Shown one piece after another: positions 1-8,045 of a stretch of 64,000 nt of DNA. Numbering within the stretch: position 1 is the stretch's first letter; each line of letters starts with the position of its first letter. The notes under the pieces were generated by a model that saw only the letters and a list, made by a program, of their open reading frames with translations, was not told where the DNA came from and did no database searches. Source of the DNA: Anaerolineae bacterium. GTDB lineage: Bacteria > Chloroflexota > Anaerolineae > 4572-78 > J111. The position numbers and the translations under genes are program-made. Location: positions 1 through 64,000 of the forward strand of contig JAKLJP010000037.1 of NCBI GenBank assembly GCA_023151115.1, in the 5' to 3' direction.

Positions 1-185
1 GTCGGAATGATATGACTTCTGTGGAGGTATCTACTCGCCTTGATTTCGTCACGAACTAAGGCAAAGCTGTACTTAGAGAAACAGGACAATACAAGATTTA
101 TTTTATGTTAAATAATACGTCACACTTTGTCAAGGAGTATATACTCAAATTAAGCCTTTATAGCTCTAAAATGGGCCAAACAAAA
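1..185. other. AT-rich gene-free window edge
   Basis: No coding frame of convincing length or composition is seen. The stretch is AT-rich and lies downstream of the minus-strand oxidase gene. Nothing functional can be assigned except the terminator that follows at 186. Confidence 0.5.
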
Positions 186-211
186 GAGGGCAGGTTACAT
201 AACCTGCCCTC
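186..211 (-). terminator. Intrinsic terminator of the flavin oxidase gene
   Basis: A perfect 11-bp stem (GAGGGCAGGTT / AACCTGCCCTC) with a 4-nt loop lies 32 nt past the stop codon of the oxidase. On the minus strand it is followed by the T-rich tail CTCTTTTGTTTGG. The GAGGGCAG arm and the tail are almost identical to the hairpin at 19495-19520, downstream of the cupredoxin gene. Confidence 0.85.
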
Positions 212-242
212 CGGCAAAAGATAGCGACTTATCCGACAGATT

Positions 243-1634
243 CTATTTCCCACCCGGCTTGATATTCTGATTCATGCGAAAGAAATTAGTCGGGTCATAC
301 TTGCGCTTCAACGCGACCAACCGCTCGTAGTTGGCCCGGTACGCCTCGCGGATGGCGGCTTCGCCTTCGTAGCCCATGAAGTTGACGTAGAGACCCTGGC
401 TGGCAAACGGCTGCATGCGGGCCAGCGACTCCTCCGCCCAGGCGAGGTGCGGCTCCGCCGGACCTTCTTCCCAGGCGGCGGCATTGACGATGGAGTAGTG
501 CGGTTCGCGCAGGGCAAAGGCGGTGGCGTCGGGGGCTACGCGGGCGCCCGCGCCGTTGATGTGGTGAATGACGATGACGCTGAAAGGCGAACTCTTCTGT
601 TCGGCGCAGGCGAGCATCGCTTTGAGGGCGTCGTCGCCGGGCTGCTTGAGCGAGTAGGCGGTGTCGGCATAGTGGCGGCCATCCGGGGCGGTCGGGTCGA
701 GCGAGGTAATCAACTCGGTGTAGTTCATGGGCCGAATCATGTCTACAATGGGCGAACCAAATTGGCGCAGCGGGGCCAGCGCCTGTTCCCCGGCGGCCAG
801 GTCGTCGCCGCTGTAGCAGACGGTAATGGCAACCGCCGGGCCGGCGTTAGGAATGGTGGCCAGCGCGGCGTAAGCAATCACCTCATCCGGGGCGGCGCTG
901 GTAAAATCAAAATAAGCGCGCAGCACGTCGAGCGACAGGGGGTAGAGGATGGCGCCGCCCAAAACCTGGCCCATAGGGTGAAGCTGGTATTCGATAGCCG
1001 TAACCACGCCAAAGTTGCCGCCGCCGCCGCGCAGTCCCCAGAACAGGTCGCTGTTCTCCTCGGCGCTGGCTTTGAGCAGCCGGCCTTCGGCGGTGACGAC
1101 TTCAAAGGAGAGCACGTTGTCAACGGCCAGGCCGAATCGGCCGGTCAGCCAGCCGATGCCGCCGCCCAGGGTCATCCCGCCAATGCCGGTGCCGGAGCAG
1201 GTGCCGGTGGGGGTCAGCAGACCGTAGGGTTCCAGGGCGCGGGTAAATTCGCCGATGGTCAGGCCGGGTTCGGCGCGGGCGACCCGCCGGGCGGGGTCAA
1301 CCTGGATGCGTTTCATCCGGGAAAGGTCAATCACCAGGCCATCGTCAACCAGGGCCAGGCCGGCCGCGTTGTGGCCGCCGGCTCGAACCGAGACCGGCAG
1401 GTTATGGTTACGGGCAAAGGCAACGGCCAGGGCCACATCCTGGGCTGTCTGGCTGCGGACGATGAGGGCCGGATACTTGTCCACTGCGCCGTTCCAGAGC
1501 TGGCGGGCCTGGTCATAATCGGCATCGCCGCGGCGGATCAGTTGGCCGCGCAGGTGGATGTTTAGTTCTTGTAAAGCCAGTTCCGGCAGCGCGAGGGTAT
1601 CAAGGGTAGGTAAGGCAGTTATATTAGCAAACAT
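243..1634 (-). CDS. FAD-binding oxidoreductase, berberine-bridge (BBE) type
   Basis: This is a 463-residue flavoprotein oxidase of the PCMH/BBE family, members of which oxidise sugars, alcohols or polyphenol-like substrates with O2. The PCMH-type FAD domain spans about residues 50-230, with VRAGGHNAAG carrying His88 and TPTGTCSGTGIGG carrying Cys146. These are the two residues that bind FAD covalently in bicovalent BBE enzymes, so bicovalent flavinylation is likely. The C-terminal BBE segment (about 400-463) ends in the typical NFFRMNQNI. No signal peptide is evident. An AGGAG sits 9 nt before the ATG. The gene is monocistronic, with its own promoter box (1688-1716) and terminator, both shared in sequence with the cupredoxin lipoprotein gene at 19.6 kb. 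The substrate cannot be read from sequence. Confidence 0.88.
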   Translation of the reverse strand: MFANITALPTLDTLALPELALQELNIHLRGQLIRRGDADYDQARQLWNGAVDKYPALIVRSQTAQDVALAVAFARNHNLPVSVRAGGHNAAGLALVDDGLVIDLSRMKRIQVDPARRVARAEPGLTIGEFTRALEPYGLLTPTGTCSGTGIGGMTLGGGIGWLTGRFGLAVDNVLSFEVVTAEGRLLKASAEENSDLFWGLRGGGGNFGVVTAIEYQLHPMGQVLGGAILYPLSLDVLRAYFDFTSAAPDEVIAYAALATIPNAGPAVAITVCYSGDDLAAGEQALAPLRQFGSPIVDMIRPMNYTELITSLDPTAPDGRHYADTAYSLKQPGDDALKAMLACAEQKSSPFSVIVIHHINGAGARVAPDATAFALREPHYSIVNAAAWEEGPAEPHLAWAEESLARMQPFASQGLYVNFMGYEGEAAIREAYRANYERLVALKRKYDPTNFFRMNQNIKPGGK

Positions 1635-1657
1635 CAGTTTTGTCTCCTGAGCAATAA

Positions 1658-1716
1658 AGATTATTTGCCCTGAGTTTAACCGGCAAACGTTCTCTAATCG
1701 TTACCAGGAGCGTTAC
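1658..1716 (-). promoter_or_regulatory. Promoter with triple CGTT direct-repeat box
   Basis: On the minus strand a TTGCCG -35 (1681-1686) and a TAATCT -10 (1658-1663) are separated by 17 nt. Directly upstream, 1688-1716 holds three direct CGTTNC-like repeats spaced 11-12 nt, i.e. one helical turn apart. The same 29-nt box with 3 mismatches precedes the promoter of the cupredoxin gene (20473-20501). Helically phased direct repeats next to -35 resemble OmpR/PhoB-family activator sites; that reading is inference. Confidence 0.6.
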
Positions 1717-1746
1717 AAACTTTATTTTGCGTAATTGCTTACTCCC

Positions 1747-1846
1747 CATGTCATTTCGAGGCTGAAAGCCGAGAAATCTCCGAGACCATTATCTGCAACC
1801 TACGGATTAGAGATTTCTCGCTCCTAACGTCGCTCGAAATGACATG
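1747..1846. repeat. Dispersed palindrome, GTCATTTCGA type
   Basis: Outer arms CATGTCATTTCGAGGC / GCTCGAAATGACATG and inner arms GAGAAATCTC / GAGATTTCTCG form a nested hairpin of 100 nt. Relatives lie at 37378-37466 and, more degenerate, at 41327-41412 and 13795-13876. It sits between two minus-strand genes. Confidence 0.8.
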
Positions 1847-1858
1847 ACCGAGTAATGG

Positions 1859-4800
1859 CTATTCTGCTGACAAAACAGCGATATTCCCTCCGGCGCTGTC
1901 TACTACCCAAACCTGGCCCGTGGGGGCTACCGCAATGCCGACCGGCTTCATTTTTTGCCCGTCGGGCCGGATCAGGTCCCACCGGGTTAGGGCCTCGCCC
2001 TGCGGCCCCAGGTGGAGCGCCTGGCCCTCTTCCGGCAGGGTCAGATACAGCCCGCCCGCCTCATCTGCGGCCAGATGAGCGCCGTCAAGGCTGGTCGAGT
2101 GGGGAATGGTCCAGCTTTGACGCGGCTGCCCATCCACGCCAAAGCAAATTAACTGGTCCAGAATCACATCGGTGACACAAATCAGGCCAGCAGGGGTCAT
2201 AGCTACGTCTACCGGTTGAGCCGGCAGGTCCGGCGACACCGGAAACTCGACCACAACGTTCCCGGCCAAATCTAGAGCCGTCACCCGGTTAGCGGAGGTA
2301 TTAGCCAGCCACAGATAATTTTGCCGGTCAACAAACAAGCCCCGTGAATGGCCGATGTCGGCAGGCTGGATCGGGACATCATTCAAATAGCTGCCTGCGG
2401 CGTCAAAGACATTGAGACGCTCCCGGCCCACATCGAGGACATAAACCCGGCCGCTGCTGTCAACAGCCACATCGGACAGCTCGCCAAACGGCTCCGCTCC
2501 CCCTTCGATTTCAGCGATTAAATTACCTGCCTGATCCAAAACCAGCAGACGGTTGTTGCCGGTATCGGTCACATAAACCTGACCGTTTGGCCCAACGGCA
2601 ATGCCGCGCGGCTGGTTGAGCGGCGTTGCCCCCAGATCAGACGAAAGGATACTAACCCGCCCGGTTGTCGAAAAGGTGGGCAAAGGCTGGGCCAGGGCTT
2701 GAGGCGCAGCCGGGGACGGGGGCCAGGGCAGCTCGGCCGGCGGGATTTCTACATAACTGCGGCGCGACGGCCAGAGGTATGGGCCGGGAATGGGGACAAG
2801 GCTGGCCTGGCCCGGCGGCTGCCACAGCAGATGCAAGCGGGAGCGCCCGGTGGCATCTTTAAAGGTCAGGCGAAGATCGTGCAATCCTTGCTCAAGGGTG
2901 AGGGAGGTCTGGGTCAAGGCATCGGGGCCGGTTGTGGCTACCACCAATTGACCATCGAGATAGAGGCTGGCCTCATCTATAGCCCGCAGGCCCAACTGAT
3001 AAAGGCCGGCCTGGGGGGCCGCCAACACGCCGCTCCACTCGACGGTATAGGGCCGGGGCAGGGGGGTGATATGAAAATATATATCCAAAAACGGATCAAT
3101 CCGAACCAGGGCCGGATTGCCGGCCCAATTGGCATTGGCATAATAGGTCCCTTGCAAGCCATGCGGCGTAACCGGAGGGCGATAAAAGGCCCAAGAAGGA
3201 ATGGTCTCCATTTGCTGGCCGGGTCGCTGCCACAGCAAACTGACCTGCCCGGTTCCGCCCAACGCCCGCAACCGCAGCCGGTGATTACCCTGGGCAAGCG
3301 GCAAGGCCGCTATTTGTTGGCCGGTGGTTTCCACCGTAGCGACAACATTGCCATCAATTTCCAGTGACGCAGTCAGCGGAGCGCGCAGCGTAAAAGCGTA
3401 GGAGCCATAATCGGGGGCGTAGAGCACTCCACTCCATTCGGCGGCAAATTCTGCCGTGCTGGAGCCGCTGGATAGGGCCAGCGAGGTAGGGTCGGGCCAG
3501 AACTGATTAATAGTTTCGACGGCCAGGCTGGTTTGCGGCGGCCCGGTCCAGGTTTGATTGAGCCAATAGCGCAGCTCCAACCCCTGGATTTGGGCCACAT
3601 CCTCGCGGGTCAGTTCGGCTATGTAGACGACCGGGGTATTGGTCTGCTCGTCGCTAATGGTCTCAAACTTGGCCGCCGGATACAAGCTCAGCGCCGAGTC
3701 GTAAATCCATTTATCGTCGGGGTGGATAAACAAGGCCGCCGGTCTATCGGCCGGCTGGCGGATGGGCAGGGCGTCGGGCAGGTTAAACAGACGCCGGTCA
3801 CGCGTAGTGGGCGAGAGAAAGCGAATGGCCGGATGCTCGTTAAAGAAGGGGGAGAGATAGAAGGTGTAGTCCGGGCCTAATTGAGCCATGCGCGTGGCGA
3901 CAATGCTTTCAGCCGTGGAAAAAGCGTTCCACGAAGCAAATTCATGGGCCTGGCGGTAGAAATAGGTGTGAGCATTAAAGTAAAAAATAAAAACGCCCAG
4001 CGCCGCTGCCGGTACGGCCAACCAGGAAGCGGGCCAGGGGCGTAGACCTGCCGCCAACTGTTTTCCCAGAACCCCCAGGGGCAGGGCGCAAAAATAGAAA
4101 ACTGCGGGCAGTACGGCGATACTGCGGAGGGCTTGAGGGGCTTCAAAATCCAGGCTCAGGATACCACCCAACAAGCCGATGACGAAGAGGATAAGAAAGA
4201 AAAGCTGCCCTGGCTGTCGCAGTCGAGCCAGGGCCAGGCTAAAGCCTAATACAAACAGCACGCCCATGGCCGGGTCCAGCATGGGTTCGCCGGGCAAGTT
4301 GTGGCGGCCGTTTCTGTCACCCTGAAAGTTGAACATAAGCAAATGTTTGTGGGTGCTGCTCCAGAGGGCCTTGCCCAAATCCGGTTCATCGCGCCGGTTG
4401 ATAATCGAAGTTTTTTGCACCCGCGCCCAGAAGTCGGTGGGGTTGTTCAAGGCAAAATGAATCACCGGCAGGGCGGTTAGCCCCCAAGCCAGGCTCAGCA
4501 TGGCCAAGTGAGCGCCCAGGTTACGCCACCTTTCTTTTCGCCCGGCCCACCACTGTTTCCAGGTGACAAGGCCGGCCAGGAGGGCAAATAGGGCCAGGGC
4601 CAGGACAAACAAGCGGAAGGCGCTGTAGAAGCTCAAGCCCAAGCCCAACGCCACGCCGGCCCCGGCCGCATCTCGCAGACGGCCGTACCGCCACAAGCGG
4701 AGCAGAAAAAAGAGGGTTAAAAATTCGGCCAAGGGGGTATCAATGCCGGGCATGGCAATCCGGCTAAAATTGACATGCCAGCGGGCAACGGCCACAAAAA

Positions 4801-5758
4801 AGGCCAAGATCAAGCCCAGGCGCGGGCCGCGCAGCTCACTCCCAAATAGATAAGCCGCCCCCACACCGGCCAGCCCCAGCACCACCGACACCAGTCGAAT
4901 GGCGCTTGTATTTTGCCCAAACCAGCGCAGCGTGGTAGCGAATAAAAAGATATGCTGGCCGGAGTTGTTTTCTTCAAATTGGGGCCGATATGCCGCATCG
5001 TTATTCCAGCGCACGCCTTGCAGCCCGGAGATGGCCTCGTCGTACCATGTCCCAAACGGGAGGTGGTCAATTTGCCAGAGCCGCATAAAAACGGCCAGTC
5101 CAAAGATAAAAACAAGCAGCCAGCGCCCCAGAGGCGTTGACGGCCAGGGCGACCGGGTCTCTCCTTCACGGGTCAGCAGAACTACCCCCAGAACCAGAGC
5201 GGCCAGGCTGTACAGGTAAAACGCCCAGGCTTGAGGCTGGTTCACCTTTTGTCCAAAGGCAAAATAGGCTGCCAGCCCCAGGAGAGCAGCTCCCCCCAAG
5301 ACCCCCAGCCCCAGCGTCTGGATAAAGCCCTGTCTCACCTGGATGGGGTTGGCTAAACCAGGCCAGGAATAGTTTAAACTTGATAATTTGGCGCTGGCGG
5401 ATATTCGCACAAAGAGAAGCGCGGCTAAGAGGTACAAAAGCAGGCCATCCCAGAGCGAGTTATAAATCAACAGGTATTGACCTGCAGCCGCCAAAGCCAA
5501 CGTCAAAGCGAGCAAAGCCAGCCGGTTGAGCGTCCGGCGAGGGCGCAAACGGGGTTGAGCCAATTCCGCCGGAGAAGTCGAGGCTGAAGCCGGCGTATCG
5601 GCAGTCAAAGAATCCGCCGGTGAGGGGGGACTGATCGCTTGGCGCTGCGCTTCGAGTTGCTCAAGCTGGCCGATAGATTGGCTGATAAAGGCGCGCACTG
5701 CCGGCGGCGTCTGGTTCCAATCTTCCTCTGAAATCTCAACCGGTTTACGTTCTGTCAT
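1859..5758 (-). CDS. PMT/ArnT-like membrane glycosyltransferase with PA14 and NHL domains
   Basis: A 1299-residue protein with three parts. Residues 1-75 are cytoplasmic and hydrophilic. About 75-620 is polytopic, with roughly a dozen hydrophobic segments and the loop motif WYDEAISG near residue 238, like the acidic pair in the first periplasmic loop of GT39/GT83 transferases that take sugars from polyprenyl phosphate. Two PA14-like beta-sandwich domains follow (about 738-870 and 866-1000; motifs YSGVLxAP-like, YANANWAG). Residues 1049-1299 are NHL propeller repeats (GIAVGPNGQVYVTDTGNNR and relatives). The extracytoplasmic PA14/NHL part probably binds glycans or surface proteins. The fusion is much longer than a plain ArnT or PMT (about 550-750 residues). 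Substrate and acceptor are unknown. ATG start; no close operon partner. Confidence 0.8.
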   Translation of the reverse strand: MTERKPVEISEEDWNQTPPAVRAFISQSIGQLEQLEAQRQAISPPSPADSLTADTPASASTSPAELAQPRLRPRRTLNRLALLALTLALAAAGQYLLIYNSLWDGLLLYLLAALLFVRISASAKLSSLNYSWPGLANPIQVRQGFIQTLGLGVLGGAALLGLAAYFAFGQKVNQPQAWAFYLYSLAALVLGVVLLTREGETRSPWPSTPLGRWLLVFIFGLAVFMRLWQIDHLPFGTWYDEAISGLQGVRWNNDAAYRPQFEENNSGQHIFLFATTLRWFGQNTSAIRLVSVVLGLAGVGAAYLFGSELRGPRLGLILAFFVAVARWHVNFSRIAMPGIDTPLAEFLTLFFLLRLWRYGRLRDAAGAGVALGLGLSFYSAFRLFVLALALFALLAGLVTWKQWWAGRKERWRNLGAHLAMLSLAWGLTALPVIHFALNNPTDFWARVQKTSIINRRDEPDLGKALWSSTHKHLLMFNFQGDRNGRHNLPGEPMLDPAMGVLFVLGFSLALARLRQPGQLFFLILFVIGLLGGILSLDFEAPQALRSIAVLPAVFYFCALPLGVLGKQLAAGLRPWPASWLAVPAAALGVFIFYFNAHTYFYRQAHEFASWNAFSTAESIVATRMAQLGPDYTFYLSPFFNEHPAIRFLSPTTRDRRLFNLPDALPIRQPADRPAALFIHPDDKWIYDSALSLYPAAKFETISDEQTNTPVVYIAELTREDVAQIQGLELRYWLNQTWTGPPQTSLAVETINQFWPDPTSLALSSGSSTAEFAAEWSGVLYAPDYGSYAFTLRAPLTASLEIDGNVVATVETTGQQIAALPLAQGNHRLRLRALGGTGQVSLLWQRPGQQMETIPSWAFYRPPVTPHGLQGTYYANANWAGNPALVRIDPFLDIYFHITPLPRPYTVEWSGVLAAPQAGLYQLGLRAIDEASLYLDGQLVVATTGPDALTQTSLTLEQGLHDLRLTFKDATGRSRLHLLWQPPGQASLVPIPGPYLWPSRRSYVEIPPAELPWPPSPAAPQALAQPLPTFSTTGRVSILSSDLGATPLNQPRGIAVGPNGQVYVTDTGNNRLLVLDQAGNLIAEIEGGAEPFGELSDVAVDSSGRVYVLDVGRERLNVFDAAGSYLNDVPIQPADIGHSRGLFVDRQNYLWLANTSANRVTALDLAGNVVVEFPVSPDLPAQPVDVAMTPAGLICVTDVILDQLICFGVDGQPRQSWTIPHSTSLDGAHLAADEAGGLYLTLPEEGQALHLGPQGEALTRWDLIRPDGQKMKPVGIAVAPTGQVWVVDSAGGNIAVLSAE

Positions 5759-5842
5759 GGCCTCGTGCCGGGGTAGGTAGATGGATATTCAGAATTATAA
5801 CACCGACCGCATGACTCTTCAACAAAGTTAGGCTTTAACCAG

Positions 5843-5880
5843 AAAAGGAAAGCCTGAAATCAAGTCAGGCTTTCCTTTTT
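5843..5880. terminator. Bidirectional intrinsic terminator
   Basis: A perfect stem AAAAGGAAAGCCTGA / TCAGGCTTTCCTTTT with a short loop and T runs on both strands. It lies 45 nt past the stop of the NTF2-like gene on the minus strand and insulates it from the 1299-residue gene. Confidence 0.9.
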
Positions 5881-5924
5881 ACTTTCCGGTGAGTTAATTG
5901 TTCAGCTTAAGAAAGCTCTTTGGG

Positions 5925-6326
5925 TTAGGCCGTTTGAAAGGCTTCCACTGCCGCTGCCGTGTTTTCAAAGAACCGATAATGCGCAATCTTGTCATCCTTG
6001 ATTTCACAGCGTAAGGCCCACCCACTTTTGAATAACTTGCCGGTCGAGACGACCAAATGCTGAAAAGCTCCAGCCGCCATCACGATGTTTTCTTGACCCA
6101 TGAGCGTCTGAATTTCAAATTGTTGGGTCTGAAAGCTCCGCCCCAGGGCCTCGATAAATCGCCGGGCTTCAACCTTACCTTGATAGGTCCGATAAATCGG
6201 AACGCTGGCTGGCCCTTCTACCTCGATGATGATGTCATCGTGCAAGGTTTCTAGCAGACTGGTTAAATCACCTTGACCAAAGGCGGTAAAAAACCGCTCT
6301 ACCGGCTTTATCACTTGTTGATCCAT
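5925..6326 (-). CDS. SnoaL/NTF2-like family protein
   Basis: A 133-residue single-domain alpha+beta-barrel protein of the NTF2/SnoaL superfamily, which includes small isomerases, cyclases and ligand-binding proteins. Typical features are the opening helix VIKPVERFFTAFGQGD, the strand HDDIIIEVEGP, YRTYQGKVEARRF and the closing KDDKIAHYRFFENTAAA. The frame is open further upstream, but the ATG at 6326 is preceded by GAGGA with 7-nt spacing, so that start is chosen. It is divergent from an HxlR regulator, across an intergenic region with a palindrome, so it is a likely target of that regulator. The ligand or reaction is unknown. Confidence 0.82.
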   Translation of the reverse strand: MDQQVIKPVERFFTAFGQGDLTSLLETLHDDIIIEVEGPASVPIYRTYQGKVEARRFIEALGRSFQTQQFEIQTLMGQENIVMAAGAFQHLVVSTGKLFKSGWALRCEIKDDKIAHYRFFENTAAAVEAFQTA

Positions 6327-6409
6327 AAGGTTTTCCTCGTTATCTTGATAAATTATTTTTGCTTGCAAGCGAATTAAGGCTACTATAAGCCATAACTTAC
6401 TTAATTTCA

Positions 6410-6462
6410 AGTACTTACTTATTTGTAAGGTACTATCAATTTCGCAAAAATTATGGTATAAT
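6410..6462. promoter_or_regulatory. Divergent HxlR operator and promoter
   Basis: AGTACTTAC / GTAAGGTACT (6410-6434) is an imperfect palindrome between the divergent NTF2-like and HxlR genes, with a further ACTTACTT half-like repeat just upstream. A TATAAT -10 for the plus-strand regulator lies at 6457-6462. The layout fits autoregulation by the HxlR protein plus control of its neighbour. Confidence 0.6.
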
Positions 6463-6485
6463 TGACCTAAAATGGAGCAGAGACG

Positions 6486-6815
6486 ATGCATTTAGAAAAA
6501 TATGAATGCCCGGTAGAAGCGGTTTCGGATTTGATTGGTGGTCGCTGGAAAATTGTGATCTTAAGTCGCTTGATGTACGGAACGCGGCGTTATGGGGAGA
6601 TTAAGAGTTCTATTAGTCACATTACAGAGAAAATGCTCATTCAGCAGCTTCGTCAGCTTGAAAAAGATGGTCTAATAGAGCGACGGCAATATCCAGAGGT
6701 GCCGCCACGAGTAGAATATTGCCTCTCGGTCAAGGGCCGGACGCTAATCCCACTTTTTCAATACATTGGGGAATGGGGCCGGGAGCACCTGGCTGACCGG
6801 TTGATTGACAGTTGA
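6486..6815 (+). CDS. HxlR-family winged-helix regulator
   Basis: A 109-residue MarR/HxlR-type DNA-binding protein. It has the family N-terminus YECPVEAVSDLIGGRWK, with a cysteine ahead of the GGRWK helix, then the recognition region (RRYGEIKSSISHITEKML) and the wing (ERRQYPEVPPRVEYCLS). HxlR proteins act as dimers and often sense reactive aldehydes, quinones or redox state through that cysteine; here this is family knowledge only. A GGAG precedes the ATG by 8 nt. It is divergent from the NTF2-like gene, with a palindromic operator candidate at 6410-6434. Length is normal for the family. Confidence 0.9.
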   Translation: MHLEKYECPVEAVSDLIGGRWKIVILSRLMYGTRRYGEIKSSISHITEKMLIQQLRQLEKDGLIERRQYPEVPPRVEYCLSVKGRTLIPLFQYIGEWGREHLADRLIDS

Positions 6816-6825
6816 GAAGACGATT

Positions 6826-7794
6826 CTAGCGGATATTGAGAATATCGCCATCGAGCAGGCCGACCAGACTTGGTGCGCCGGGGTCAAAACCCAGGGGAGC
6901 CAGCACGGTTGTCACGTGCTTTTCGGCTAATGCGGCCTCGCGCCAGGGCTGCCAGGATAGACCCGCATCGTTGGAGAGGAGTAAAGTTCCGCCGTGCAGC
7001 GCCAGGATGTCCGGCTGGCGGGGGAACTCCGGCGAAAGTAGAACGGTGTTGATGGCGTCGGTTAAAATATTTTCTCCCAGCCGCGCCCAACTTCTTCCGC
7101 CATCCTCTGAGCGCAGTAGCCCCTGAGTTTCGGTTCCGGCGAACAGCACGCCATCCTGGGCAAAATGGGGAGATAAGGCCAGGCTGAAAACAGCGTCGTA
7201 GCCGGGCGGCAGGGAGACTTCTCGCCAGGAGCGCCCGCCGTTGGCGCTGCGAAAGAGGCCGCTGTGCGTTCCGGCAAACAAGGTCTGGTCGTGGGCAAAG
7301 TTGGGCGAAACAGCCAGGCAGAAGAGCTTCAAATCCAGCAGGCCAAAGCTGCCTGCCTGCCAATGCAAGCCGCAGTCGGTTGAAAAAAACAGGCCATCTT
7401 CCAATGTTCCGGCAAAAAGCAGGCCATCTTGGGTGTAGTTGGGCGAAGTCGCCAGGCAGGTAACGACAGCCGGGGGCGGCGGAAAGTAAACATTCTCCCA
7501 ATGCTGGCCCCCGTCAAGCGAGCGCAAAATACCCCCGCCCAGACCGGCGAAAAGATGAGGTTGCTGCTCAAAGTCGGGCGGAATGGCTACGGCCAGGGTC
7601 GAGAGAGGTTCGTTTAGCTGTAGGGACTCGTAGAGGAGTCGCCAGGTAGCCCCTTCGTCGTCGGAGCGGTATAAGCCCGACATGCGGGCCGCAACGCAGG
7701 CCGCCCCCGGCCTCCGGCCCCACCAGGCCGAGGCAGCGAAGTTATAAATCAGGTCTTGGGGCAGGGTATTGGCAGAAGACAATTGAGTATCCAT
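6826..7794 (-). CDS. Asp-box (BNR/Ycf48-like) beta-propeller protein
   Basis: A 322-residue protein made almost only of beta-propeller blades carrying Asp-box turns: SDDEGATWRL-, SLDGGQHWEN-, STDCGLHWQA-, SANGGRSWRE-, SEDGGRSWAR- and SNDAGLSWQP-like motifs at regular spacing of about 45 residues. Between them lie repeated LAxSPNFAxDxxLFAGT strands. No signal peptide or membrane segment is seen. Such propellers occur in sialidases and in assembly factors, but there are no sialidase catalytic residues and the function is unknown. It is the last gene of the minus-strand series that starts with the sugar-binding protein at 15.4 kb, separated from the GroEL-like gene by two repeat elements. The start codon itself lies at the end of the first element. 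Confidence 0.75.
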   Translation of the reverse strand: MDTQLSSANTLPQDLIYNFAASAWWGRRPGAACVAARMSGLYRSDDEGATWRLLYESLQLNEPLSTLAVAIPPDFEQQPHLFAGLGGGILRSLDGGQHWENVYFPPPPAVVTCLATSPNYTQDGLLFAGTLEDGLFFSTDCGLHWQAGSFGLLDLKLFCLAVSPNFAHDQTLFAGTHSGLFRSANGGRSWREVSLPPGYDAVFSLALSPHFAQDGVLFAGTETQGLLRSEDGGRSWARLGENILTDAINTVLLSPEFPRQPDILALHGGTLLLSNDAGLSWQPWREAALAEKHVTTVLAPLGFDPGAPSLVGLLDGDILNIR

Positions 7795-7898
7795 AGTATC
7801 AGTGGATCCAAATTTGAGGAGCCAGCACGCCCACGTGCGGCCCCATTCGGCACGTAGGCGTGCCTCACCCCTCGAAAATTGGATCTACTGAGTATAGT
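7793..7898. repeat. 106-nt inverted-repeat element
   Basis: Ends of about 23 nt (ATAGTATCAGTGGATCC / GGATCTACTGAGTATAG) are inverted, enclosing a second hairpin GCACGCCCACGTGC / GCACGTAGGCGTGC. The left end covers the start codon of the propeller gene, and the right end abuts the MITE-like element at 7893. Confidence 0.75.
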
Positions 7899-8045
7899 TC
7901 TCCAGAAAAGTCCTCGTCACTGAAACAGGTAGCAAGTAGCAAGGTAGCAGATAACAAATTGCTACTTTGCTACTCCCACCCCTTCGGGTGCGCCGAAGGG
8001 CGTGCTATCTTGATTGTTGGGAAAGAATTTTTCTAGACACCTATA
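7893..8045. mobile_element. MITE-like element, copy 1
   Basis: Terminal inverted repeats TATAGTTCTCCAGAAAAG (left) and the complement of CTTTTT-like CTAGACACCTATA (right) match the copies at 9689-9813 and 15445-15553. The core 7928-7976 is a heptad array (GTAGCAA units against TTGCTAC units). No coding capacity. The right end stops directly before the GroEL-like stop codon. Confidence 0.65.

Noticed and set aside
69..144. TGTACTTAGAGA and ACTTTGTCAAGGA shared with 19287-19327
   Set aside because: Matches of 12-13 nt between two loci are expected by chance in 64 kb; order differs and no further flanking similarity is seen.
447..1565. Long plus-strand frame of 372 codons opposite the flavin oxidase gene
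   Set aside because: It is the shadow of a GC-rich gene: low-complexity Gly/Ala/Val translation, no family motifs, and fully inside a convincing gene on the other strand.
6826..7794. Sialidase
   Set aside because: Asp-box repeats are clear, but the Arg triad, Tyr and Asp of sialidases are not recognisable.
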